Of a stretch of DNA of 14,798 nt, positions 7,427 to 13,378 are shown piece by piece (the stretch's first letter is position 1; every line of letters begins with the position of its first letter). The DNA is from Erysipelotrichia bacterium. GTDB lineage: Bacteria > Bacillota_I > Bacilli_A > Erysipelotrichales > Erysipelotrichaceae. Below the pieces are notes generated by a model that was given only the letters and a program-made list of their open reading frames with translations, was not told the origin of the DNA and did not search any database. The DNA is taken from assembly GCA_009916335.1 (NCBI GenBank), contig SAAR01000048.1, forward strand, positions 1-14,798, given 5' to 3'. Made by a program: the position numbers and the translations under genes.

Positions 7427-8423
7427 ATTGTTGATCTGCACTAAAATAAATGCCTGCTGCTTTTCTTGCCGTTTCAATCACTTCTAATACTTCCCTTGAA
7501 TACGCAAGCAACTCTTCACAAGTTGCATAATCTTTTTGTCTTAGCATCGTTTCAAAGGCAATTAATTCATAAGACATATGTTTATTTTGATGAATCCCAA
7601 TATTTGTTTCTTTCTGTTCTGTTTTTGAGAGTGTCTTACTTAGTTTTACCTCTTTACATACACCAGTGCTTGCCCCATCAATGACGATACTTCCTTCATC
7701 ACCTTGAATGCAGGCATAGTTAGCACTAGCACTATCTTTTGCCCCAATTAATGTAGCAATGAAGTTATCATATTGAAAAATCATCACGCCTGATGTGTCG
7801 ATGCCATTTTTGGCAATGTTTGGATAATAGTGGAACGTGTTTGGTTTACCAAACAAATACATACATAGATGAATGTTGTAAAGGTTAATATCCATAATAC
7901 TTCCACCTGAATATTCAGGGTTGAAAACATTAGGACAATCACCATTTTTAAATGCTGCATAGCGACTTGAATATTGTGAGAAATTACAAGTAACTAAACG
8001 TACCTCACCAACCTCATGTAAGGCGTCTTTAATAATGTTTAAATTCGGTGTATAAATGTTAGTAATGGCTTCCCATAAGAATACCTTTTGTTTTTTTGCT
8101 TCTGCTATTAAAGCATCTAATTCTTTGATTGTTGATGTAAATGGTTTTTCACAAATCACATGTTTCTTTGCTTGTAATGCTTTTAAAGAGTAGGAATAGT
8201 GGAGTGAATTAGGACTAGCTACATAAATTGTATCAATTTCTTCATCAGCGAACATTTCATCAATATCACAATATGTTTTAGCGACATTGTATTTACTAGC
8301 AAATGCTTCTGCCTTTTGTTTTGTTCGTGAGTAAACGGCAACGACCTCTACCTCATCGACAATCTGTACAGCCTCCATAAATGTATCCACAATAAATCCT
8401 GTTCCAATTGTACCTATTTTCAT
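7425..8423 (-). CDS. Gfo/Idh/MocA-family NAD(P)-dependent oxidoreductase
   Basis: This is a predicted cytoplasmic dehydrogenase of the Gfo/Idh/MocA family, whose members oxidise or reduce sugars, inositols and related compounds. The N-terminal Rossmann fold starts with KIGTIGTGFI (glycine motif at 4-10). The catalytic-lysine motif CEKPF lies at 91-95, with Lys93. The C-terminal domain carries GGSIMDINLYNIH at 173-185, matching the family's GGGxxxDxGxH/Y region, although the usual Gly after Asp178 is Asn180 after Ile. Length, at 332 residues, is typical. GAGG 7 bases before the ATG fixes the start. The gene is alone between a divergent promoter and its own terminator, so context gives no substrate. 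A dimeric dihydrodiol dehydrogenase-like or general sugar dehydrogenase is possible, and the exact reaction cannot be called. Confidence 0.88.
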   Translation of the reverse strand: MKIGTIGTGFIVDTFMEAVQIVDEVEVVAVYSRTKQKAEAFASKYNVAKTYCDIDEMFADEEIDTIYVASPNSLHYSYSLKALQAKKHVICEKPFTSTIKELDALIAEAKKQKVFLWEAITNIYTPNLNIIKDALHEVGEVRLVTCNFSQYSSRYAAFKNGDCPNVFNPEYSGGSIMDINLYNIHLCMYLFGKPNTFHYYPNIAKNGIDTSGVMIFQYDNFIATLIGAKDSASANYACIQGDEGSIVIDGASTGVCKEVKLSKTLSKTEQKETNIGIHQNKHMSYELIAFETMLRQKDYATCEELLAYSREVLEVIETARKAAGIYFSADQQ

Positions 8424-8440
8424 TTTGTTACCTCGCTTAT

Positions 8441-8449
8441 GTTATTATC
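8441..8449 (-). promoter_or_regulatory. Predicted -10 region of the Gfo/Idh promoter
   Basis: On the minus strand the sequence TGATATGATAAT (8455-8444) contains an extended -10 (TG-A-TATGAT) and an overlapping GATAAT. It sits about 20-30 bases before the oxidoreductase ATG. A matching -35 is not clear. Confidence 0.35.
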
Positions 8450-8510
8450 ATATCACAATATGCGTGCTTTGACAGTAGGATACTAACATATGTTTGGATT
8501 ATTGTGATAT
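8450..8510. repeat. 11-bp perfect inverted repeat spanning the divergent promoters
   Basis: ATATCACAATA at 8450-8460 and TATTGTGATAT at 8500-8510 are perfect reverse complements, 39 bp apart. Each arm overlaps the predicted extended -10 of one of the two divergent genes. They may be operator half-sites or simply two similar promoters facing away from each other. Confidence 0.6.
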
Positions 8511-8513
8511 ACT
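8505..8513 (+). promoter_or_regulatory. Extended -10 promoter element for the HD operon
   Basis: TG-A-TATACT at 8505-8513 matches an extended -10 (TGnTATAAT) with one mismatch, so a strong -35 may not be needed. A perfect TTGACA occurs at 8469-8474 but is too far upstream to pair with it. Confidence 0.45.
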
Positions 8514-8516
8514 AGC

Positions 8517-8532
8517 CATATAAGCATATAAG
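8517..8532. repeat. Tandem CATATAAG duplication in the HD-operon leader
   Basis: Two exact 8-bp copies lie at 8517-8524 and 8525-8532, between the predicted -10 and the ribosome site. The second copy runs into AGGGGG. Confidence 0.8.
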
Positions 8533-8536
8533 GGGG
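8531..8536 (+). promoter_or_regulatory. Ribosome binding site that fixes the HD gene start
   Basis: AGGGGG at 8531-8536 is 7 bases from the ATG at 8544 but only 1 base from the in-frame GTG at 8538. The ATG is therefore the better start. Confidence 0.65.
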
Positions 8537-8543
8537 TGTGATC

Positions 8544-9776
8544 ATGGTTGTTCATTTACAAAAAACAAACGAACCAAAAGTATTGCGAGATGTGGTGCAT
8601 GGTTATATTCATGTGGATTTACAAGTGATCTGGGATTTAATCAATGCAAAGGAATTTCAACGTTTACGCCGTATTAATCAATTAGGTGGTGTGTTTCAAG
8701 TGTATCATACAGCGGAACATTCACGTTTTGCACATTCATTAGGTGTGTATGAAATTGTTAGAAGAATGGTATATGAAATTAAGGGGTTAAATGAAGGGTT
8801 AAGCGAGTATGAAAAAGCTAGTGTGATGATTGCTGGTTTACTACATGATGTTGGGCATCTGCCTTTTTCTCATGCCGCTGAAAGTATTTGTACAATACCA
8901 CATGAACAATTCTCCACAATGATTATTTTAGAGGATACACAAATTCATCAAATTCTTGATAAAGTAGATATTCATTTAGCGAAAGATGTGGCAGATATTA
9001 TCGCTTATCGACACCCTAAGCACTTATTAAATCAAATTGTATCAGGACAACTAGATGCCGATCGTATGGATTACTTGTTGCGTGATGCATATATGAGTGG
9101 AACAAGTTATGGAAAGTTTGATTTAGAGAGAATCTTGCGAACCATTCGTGTGAAAGATGAACGTATCGTTGTTAAAGAGAGTGGGATTCATAGTGTCGAG
9201 GATTACATTATGGCAAGATACCACATGTATTGGCAAGTATATTTTCACCCAGTCGCAAGAAGTTTTGAAGCACTATTCTCTTTGTTGTTTAAGCGAATGC
9301 GTTATTTATATGCACAAAAGCCAAGCTTATTTACATCACTGCAAATGTTTGTCCCTTTCTTACAAGAAAAGATTAGTGTATACGATCATTTTATGCTAGA
9401 TGAACATGCGGCATACTATGGTTTTGGTTTATTAACACATTTTGAAGATACGATTATCAGCGATTTAGCTAGACGTATTTTAGATTGTGATTTGTTTGCT
9501 TACGAAACAATCAATAGTGATGATGAGTATGAAAAGATTAAAGAAAGGATTGTTCGTAAGGGATATGATCCTAAGTATTATGCAATCTTAGATACTACAA
9601 GTAAAAGCCCATATCGTCCTTATGGTTCAAGTGATAGTCATAATATTTATGTGCTGAGAAAAGATGGGGAAGTCTGTGAGTTATCGCAAAGTAGTGTAAT
9701 TGTAAAAAGTTTAGTTCATGGGGATATAAAAGAAGAAAAGAAAGTATTCTTTCCAAAGGAAAGGGAGGTAAATTAA
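8544..9776 (+). CDS. HD-domain phosphohydrolase, YwfO/COG1078-type (dGTPase-like)
   Basis: This 410-residue cytoplasmic protein belongs to the HD superfamily. Its closest characterised relatives are dNTP triphosphohydrolases, which cut dNTPs to deoxynucleosides and triphosphate. The metal-binding set is visible: His64 in EHSRFAHSLG, His101-Asp102 in GLLHDVGHLPFSH, and Asp171 in QLDADRMDYLLRDA. The N-terminal motif KVLRDVVHGYIHVD and KEFQRLRRINQLG are also typical. The region of about 210-410 is the less conserved helical half. The gene starts an apparent three-gene operon, with the next start codon 1 base past this stop and the next ribosome site inside its 3' end. Substrate is inferred from family, since some COG1078 members remain untested. 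Confidence 0.88.
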   Translation: MVVHLQKTNEPKVLRDVVHGYIHVDLQVIWDLINAKEFQRLRRINQLGGVFQVYHTAEHSRFAHSLGVYEIVRRMVYEIKGLNEGLSEYEKASVMIAGLLHDVGHLPFSHAAESICTIPHEQFSTMIILEDTQIHQILDKVDIHLAKDVADIIAYRHPKHLLNQIVSGQLDADRMDYLLRDAYMSGTSYGKFDLERILRTIRVKDERIVVKESGIHSVEDYIMARYHMYWQVYFHPVARSFEALFSLLFKRMRYLYAQKPSLFTSLQMFVPFLQEKISVYDHFMLDEHAAYYGFGLLTHFEDTIISDLARRILDCDLFAYETINSDDEYEKIKERIVRKGYDPKYYAILDTTSKSPYRPYGSSDSHNIYVLRKDGEVCELSQSSVIVKSLVHGDIKEEKKVFFPKEREVN

Positions 9777-9777
9777 G

Positions 9778-9906
9778 ATGAAAGATTGGATTGTTTGTGT
9801 AGGGGATCATAGCAATAAACCGTTGTTGTCTGCGTTAGTGATTATCTCAGCAGCCGTAATCATTATTTTGTTGTTGCTGTTTTTAAAACGAAGGAATACG
9901 AGGTAG
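9778..9906 (+). CDS. Small single-span membrane protein, 42 residues
   Basis: This short frame reads MKDWIVCVGDHSNKPLLSAL and continues as one hydrophobic helix (about 16-36, rich in Val, Ile and Leu). It ends with a basic tail, KRRNTR. GGGAGG at 9763-9768 gives 9-base spacing to the ATG. The start lies 1 base after the HD gene stop, and the TAG stop sits within the ribosome site of the next gene, so it is placed exactly as a translationally coupled operon gene would be. By the positive-inside rule the C-terminus should face the cytoplasm, leaving about 15 residues outside, including one Cys. It looks superficially like a sortase tail but lacks LPxTG and any exported domain. I do not recognise a family, and the function is unknown. 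Confidence 0.7.
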   Translation: MKDWIVCVGDHSNKPLLSALVIISAAVIIILLLLFLKRRNTR

Positions 9907-9910
9907 GGAC

Positions 9911-10150
9911 ATGGTAAAAATCATTAACTTTAATCAAGCGGCAAAAATTAATCAGCTACTTAAAGAAAAAGGAATTGAATACACACTACATTTACATGCA
10001 GGGTGTGCTTATTGTGTTCCAGTGTTAGTACAAGATGGCAAAGAACACGATCTTAGTGAAATCTATGCTGTTATGAATGGGGTATTAAAGGAACAATTTA
10101 TTAAAGTAGAACCAGATGGTTTAAATCCATTAAACGTCATAGTTAAATAA
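9911..10150 (+). CDS. Small CxxC protein, possibly RDAC-family, unknown function
   Basis: This 79-residue soluble protein starts MVKIINFNQAAKINQLLKEKGIEYTLHLHAGCAYC. Cys32-x-x-Cys35 could bind a metal or be redox active. The shape suggests a small alpha/beta fold: strand, helix (8-20), strand with the CxxC, a helix at about 48-64, and a final strand ending NVIVK. It reminds me of the short proteins annotated as RDAC family (KEKG..hydrophobic..HLRDAC), with HAGC in place of RDAC, but that is recall and not a search result. GAGGTAGGG just before the ATG overlaps the stop of the 42-residue gene, so translation is probably coupled. It is the last gene of the HD operon and is followed by a terminator. 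Confidence 0.7.
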   Translation: MVKIINFNQAAKINQLLKEKGIEYTLHLHAGCAYCVPVLVQDGKEHDLSEIYAVMNGVLKEQFIKVEPDGLNPLNVIVK

Positions 10151-10158
10151 AGTATAAT
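10130..10158 (+). promoter_or_regulatory. Possible internal promoter (perfect TATAAT, weak -35)
   Basis: TATAAT at 10153-10158 lies just after the small CxxC gene. A weak TTAAAC at 10130-10135 precedes it at 17 bp. No protein gene follows on this strand before the terminator at 10206-10240. Confidence 0.25.
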
Positions 10159-10164
10159 ATTTTT

Positions 10165-10240
10165 TGATTATGATTCTTTTAGATACCTGTGTGAATCATT
10201 CATTTAAAAAGCATAAGTACGAAAATACCTATGCTTTTTT
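10165..10240 (+). ncRNA. Tentative small RNA between a TATAAT box and a terminator
   Basis: If the TATAAT at 10153 is active, it would yield a transcript of about 75 bases. Within it, 10170-10176 (ATGATTC) pairs with 10193-10199 (GAATCAT), and the transcript ends in the terminator hairpin. It could equally be just the 3' untranslated region of the operon. Confidence 0.15.
10206..10240. terminator. Bidirectional terminator between the HD operon and the His-rich gene
   Basis: AAAAAGCATA (10206-10215) pairs perfectly with TATGCTTTTT (10230-10239). Inside it a further GTA/TAC pairing follows an A/C mismatch. T runs follow on both strands, so it can end transcripts of the two converging units. 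Confidence 0.85.
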
Positions 10241-10274
10241 ATTATATAGGGTAAGTGTTGATGAATGGATTGGT

Positions 10275-10721
10275 TTAATGGATATGATGATTATGTCCAC
10301 AACTACATTCATGTTCTCCTTGTTCATCACAAGTACAATCTTCATTGCCATCACAATCGTGATGTTCATGCTCGTGAACATGTTCATGCTCTATTTCAAA
10401 ACCACAATCTAAAAACATCTGTGCAATCGTGTTTGTCTGTTTGACAAGTGCTAATGCATCGACACTACTATAACTCATATTTGAAATACTAGAAACAGCA
10501 CTTGCTTTGATACCATCTTCTTTTATTAATAAAGAAATCATTGATAAAACAAGAGCATTATATTCTTCATACATCGCTTCCATAGAGAAAGAAAAGAATA
10601 CTTCTTCATTTCCTTCAAATTGTGTAAATAATACATCATAAGGCAATTTATCCATTTGCTCTGCAAATTTATCTACTGCCGTTTGTGCATCACCATTAAA
10701 TATATATTTTTGTTCTTCCAT
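10275..10721 (-). CDS. Unrecognised protein with His/Cys-rich metal-binding-like tail
   Basis: The protein has 148 residues from the ATG at 10721. An in-frame GTG at 10730 is rejected because it overlaps the ribosome site GAGGTG, which is well spaced for the ATG. Residues 1-108 form a soluble, probably helical, acidic domain (MEEQKYIFNGDAQTAVDKF...) that I cannot assign. Residues 111-148 are of unusual composition. They begin with alternating His (112, 114, 116, 118, 120, 121), followed by Cys123, two CxC motifs (129/131 and 139/141), and a final cluster at 137, 143, 145, 146 and 148. That is 11 His and 5 Cys in 38 residues, a pattern seen in nickel, zinc or copper chaperone and storage tails. 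There is no signal peptide or membrane span. The gene stands alone, so its neighbours give no hint of the metal. Confidence 0.8.
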   Translation of the reverse strand: MEEQKYIFNGDAQTAVDKFAEQMDKLPYDVLFTQFEGNEEVFFSFSMEAMYEEYNALVLSMISLLIKEDGIKASAVSSISNMSYSSVDALALVKQTNTIAQMFLDCGFEIEHEHVHEHEHHDCDGNEDCTCDEQGEHECSCGHNHHIH

Positions 10722-10744
10722 TGTTTTCACCTCATTATTTATCC

Positions 10745-10750
10745 ATTATA
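10745..10750 (-). promoter_or_regulatory. Predicted -10 element for the His-rich gene
   Basis: A perfect minus-strand TATAAT lies about 24 bases before the ATG at 10721. The best -35 at 17 bp is TTTCCT (10773-10768), a poor match. No clear metal-sensor operator was recognised around it. Confidence 0.4.
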
Positions 10751-10835
10751 GACAAAAATAATAAATAAGGAAAGAATAAAATAGAGGATTGTGATTATTT
10801 TTCTAATGAAAATAGATATTCCTTTAATATGCGAT

Positions 10836-10863
10836 TTGAATTGTTATAAGAATTGCGTATAAT
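10836..10863 (+). promoter_or_regulatory. Predicted sigma-A promoter for the Mbeg1-like gene
   Basis: TTGAAT (10836-10841) and a perfect TATAAT (10858-10863) are separated by 16 bp. Transcription would begin near 10870, giving a leader of about 20 bases. Confidence 0.6.
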
Positions 10864-10888
10864 ACTAATAAGGAAGTAGGGGGTGTTC

Positions 10889-12019
10889 ATGATGGAAAAT
10901 ATGTTGAGCTATCTTCATTGGCGTAATGATATTACATTTCAAGAAAGAGCTTTTAATGAAGTAGATGCCTTGATTTTATCGCAATTAGCGTATGTGGAAT
11001 GGGAAGGAATTGTTGGTTCAGATCCAATAACTTTAGAAAAAGCATGCCAAAAGTTTTATGTTTTACATGATGATGAAGATATGAAGAAACGATATAGTTA
11101 TTCTGTACGGATTCCTAGATTAATCAAAGCATTACAAAACACACAACGTTTTAAAAATGTAAAGCTTAAAAACTATGAAACAGTATTTGATGAAGTAAAA
11201 GAAATACAATATGCAGCCATTACTTTTGTATTGCCTGATGGAACATTATTTGTGGCTTATCGAGGTACGGATACGTCTATGCTAGGTTGGAAAGAAGATA
11301 TGAAAATGACCTATCTTGATGAAATTCCTTCTCATCATTTAGCACTTCACTATCTTGAACATATTTTTGATGATCTTAGTGTAACGACTTCCTTTTTTGG
11401 TTTACGCCGTAAGATGAACTATCCTAAAGTCTATTTAGGAGGGCATTCAAAAGGTGGAAATTTAGCCATGTATGCTGGTATTTGTGCAAAGGATATCCAT
11501 GAACATATTGAAAAAATATTCAATTTTGATGGACCTGGTTTTCGTGAAAGTTTTTATGAACAACATGAATATCAACAGATTATTAATAAAATTGTTGCCT
11601 ATTTACCACAATCTTCCATGATTGGAAGATTGTTAGTGCATAAAGAAAAAAGGGTAATCATGCAAGCATATGAAAAAGGATTATCCCAGCATGATGCGTT
11701 TTGTTGGAAAGCAGGGTATGATGGATTTGTGAAAGCGGATCATTTAAGTGAAGAAAGTAATCAAACAAAGCAGTATATTGAAGAAAAATTACTATCGAAA
11801 AGCGATGAACAAAAAAAGGTATTTATTGATTTAGTGTTTACGATGTTTGATAAACTAAAAATTAATACGATTAATGATTTAAGTGAACTTGGTATTAAAC
11901 AAGGAGTTAGTGGTATTAAAGAATTGAGTACGATGAGCAGCGATGAACGTAAATTTTTCATCGAAGTGATACGTTTTTTATGGCTACAAAGTAAAGCGAT
12001 CCTTTTTACAAAGAAATAA
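10889..12019 (+). CDS. Mbeg1-like alpha/beta hydrolase (DUF2974 family)
   Basis: This is a predicted lipase-like serine hydrolase of the DUF2974/Mbeg1-like family, common in Bacillota but with poorly known substrates. The N-terminal block YLHWRNDITFQERAFNEVDALILSQLAYV is the family hallmark. FVAYRGTD (about 121-128) is the strand and loop before the oxyanion region, as in class 3 lipases. GGHSKGG holds the nucleophile Ser187 (GxSxG elbow), and FNFDGPGF follows as in relatives. Candidate Asp and His residues lie downstream, but I cannot assign the triad. The run AGTAGGGGG ending at 10883 overlaps an in-frame GTG, so the ATG at 10889 (or 10892) is the likely start, giving 376 residues. No signal peptide or membrane span is seen, so the enzyme should be cytoplasmic. 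It is a single-gene unit with its own promoter and terminator. Confidence 0.88.
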   Translation: MMENMLSYLHWRNDITFQERAFNEVDALILSQLAYVEWEGIVGSDPITLEKACQKFYVLHDDEDMKKRYSYSVRIPRLIKALQNTQRFKNVKLKNYETVFDEVKEIQYAAITFVLPDGTLFVAYRGTDTSMLGWKEDMKMTYLDEIPSHHLALHYLEHIFDDLSVTTSFFGLRRKMNYPKVYLGGHSKGGNLAMYAGICAKDIHEHIEKIFNFDGPGFRESFYEQHEYQQIINKIVAYLPQSSMIGRLLVHKEKRVIMQAYEKGLSQHDAFCWKAGYDGFVKADHLSEESNQTKQYIEEKLLSKSDEQKKVFIDLVFTMFDKLKINTINDLSELGIKQGVSGIKELSTMSSDERKFFIEVIRFLWLQSKAILFTKK

Positions 12020-12028
12020 ATGAGATAG

Positions 12029-12062
12029 AAGGTATTGAAATGTGAATATTTGATACCTTTTT
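12029..12062 (+). terminator. Rho-independent terminator after the Mbeg1-like gene
   Basis: AAGGTAT (12029-12035) pairs with ATACCTT (12053-12059). Two G-U and two A-U pairs extend the stem to 11 bp around a 9-base loop. A run of five T ends it. Confidence 0.7.
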
Positions 12063-12074
12063 GTTTGTGTTTTA

Positions 12075-12103
12075 TTGTATTGATTTCACAAATAAAGTAA
12101 AAT
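12075..12103 (+). promoter_or_regulatory. Predicted sigma-A promoter for purD-purB
   Basis: TTGTAT (12075-12080) and TAAAAT (12098-12103) are separated by 17 bp. The leader before the purD ATG would be only about 25 bases. That is too short for a purine riboswitch, and no PurR-box-like site was recognised. Confidence 0.5.
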
Positions 12104-12134
12104 AGTAATGTATGTAAAAATAAGGAGGCACATT

Positions 12135-13367
12135 ATGAAAGTTCTAGTAATTGGTAAAGGTGGTAGAGAACACGCCTTAGCTGATGCTGCATATCGTAGT
12201 AAACATGTTGAAATCGTATATACGGCTCCAGGAAATGTTGGTATGGAGGATATTTCCACAAGAGTGAATATTGAAGCGAATGATATTGATACATTAGTAA
12301 ATTTTGCGAAAGCAGAGGAAATTGATTTAACGATTGTTGGACCTGAAGATACACTAGCTTTAGGGGTTGTTGATGCATTTAAACAAGCAGGTTTAAAGAT
12401 TTGGGGACCTGATAGCAAGGCTGCACAAGTAGAATCAAGTAAACATTTTGCGAAACAGATGATGGCAAAATACAATATTCCTACGGCTGCTTATGAAAGT
12501 TTTGATAACTATGAAGATGCGAAAGCATATGTAGAAAAACAAGGGGCACCAATTGTTATTAAAGAAGATGGTTTAAAGGCAGGTAAAGGAGTTAGTGTTG
12601 CTTACAGTGTGGAAGAAGCGATAGAAGCATTAAAGATTGCTTTTGCGATTCCTAATAACAGTGTTGTTATTGAAGAATGTTTAGTCGGTTTTGAATTTTC
12701 ATTAATGAGCTTTGTGTGTGATGATATTGTAATACCAATGGAAATTGCACAAGATCATAAATGTGCGTTTGATGGGGATAAGGGACCAAATACAGGAGGT
12801 ATGGGGGTGTACTCACCTGTTAAGAAAATAACTCCTGCCATCATTGAGGAAGCAATGGAAAAAGTAATGAAACCAATGGCAAAAGCGATGGTGGAAGAAG
12901 GCTGTCCATTTACTGGGTTTTTATATGGTGGATTAATGTTAACAGAAGATGGTGTTAAGACAATTGAATTTAATGCTCGTTTTGGTGATCCAGAAGCAGA
13001 AGTAATTTTACCAAGATTAAAGAGTGATTTTATCGAAACAATCTTAGCAGTAATGAACCATGAAACTCCACAACTAGAGTGGGATAATCAAGTAACGCTA
13101 GGGGTTGTTATGGCGAGTGAAAAATATCCTGCATCTTCTACAAAGGGAGCAATTATTGAAGGTTGTGAAAATGTGGAAAGTAAAATTTATCATATGGGAA
13201 CAGATTTAGTAGATGGAAAGTTAGTTACAGCAGGTGGTCGAGTATTAATTGTTGTAGCGAGTGCAAATAGCATTGAAGAAGCATATGAAAAAGCATATGC
13301 AGATGTACATAAAATTAAGTGTGATCAATTATTCTATCGCAATGATATTGGCAAGAAAGATATGTAG
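12135..13367 (+). CDS. purD: Phosphoribosylamine-glycine ligase (GAR synthetase)
   Basis: PurD joins glycine to 5-phosphoribosylamine using ATP, an early step of de novo purine synthesis. The ATG at 12135 is chosen because AAGGAGG (12122-12128) is 6 bases upstream and the protein then opens with the expected [16 protein letters not shown]. The in-frame ATG at 12108 has no such site. There are 410 residues, close to the usual 420. The N-domain (1-100) is followed by the ATP-grasp domain with [16 protein letters not shown] (141-156), [13 protein letters not shown] (216-228) and the family signature [11 protein letters not shown] (279-289). The C-domain carries [10 protein letters not shown] (366-375). 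Lys8 in the GKGG loop is slightly unusual where Gly or Ser is common. It is cotranscribed with purB, 11 bases downstream. Confidence 0.96.
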   Translation: MKVLVIGKGGREHALADAAYRSKHVEIVYTAPGNVGMEDISTRVNIEANDIDTLVNFAKAEEIDLTIVGPEDTLALGVVDAFKQAGLKIWGPDSKAAQVESSKHFAKQMMAKYNIPTAAYESFDNYEDAKAYVEKQGAPIVIKEDGLKAGKGVSVAYSVEEAIEALKIAFAIPNNSVVIEECLVGFEFSLMSFVCDDIVIPMEIAQDHKCAFDGDKGPNTGGMGVYSPVKKITPAIIEEAMEKVMKPMAKAMVEEGCPFTGFLYGGLMLTEDGVKTIEFNARFGDPEAEVILPRLKSDFIETILAVMNHETPQLEWDNQVTLGVVMASEKYPASSTKGAIIEGCENVESKIYHMGTDLVDGKLVTAGGRVLIVVASANSIEEAYEKAYADVHKIKCDQLFYRNDIGKKDM

Positions 13368-13378
13368 GAGGAGAAACA

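Noticed and set aside
9778..9906. Sortase-type LPxTG anchor for the 42-residue protein
   Set aside because: The hydrophobic helix and KRR tail fit, but there is no LPxTG-like motif, signal peptide or exported domain.
10164..10412. 82-codon plus-strand frame of hydrophobic composition
   Set aside because: It crosses the terminator at 10206-10240 and lies opposite the His-rich tail. Its Met/Phe-rich repeats are the antisense of His/Glu codons.
10813..10869. Tiny 18-codon frame (MKIDIPLICDLNCYKNCV) before the Mbeg1-like gene
   Set aside because: It has no ribosome site and overlaps the predicted promoter of the next gene.
12108..12134. Start of purD at the ATG at 12108
   Set aside because: It adds nine residues with no family match and would contain the AAGGAGG site. 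The ATG at 12135 gives the canonical PurD N-terminus.
12020..12134. Purine riboswitch before purD
   Set aside because: The predicted leader is only about 25 bases and a terminator of the upstream gene occupies the rest. No aptamer-like three-stem structure is seen.
12086..12475. 129-codon minus-strand frame opposite purD
   Set aside because: It is antisense to the conserved PurD N-domain and covers the purD promoter and ribosome site.
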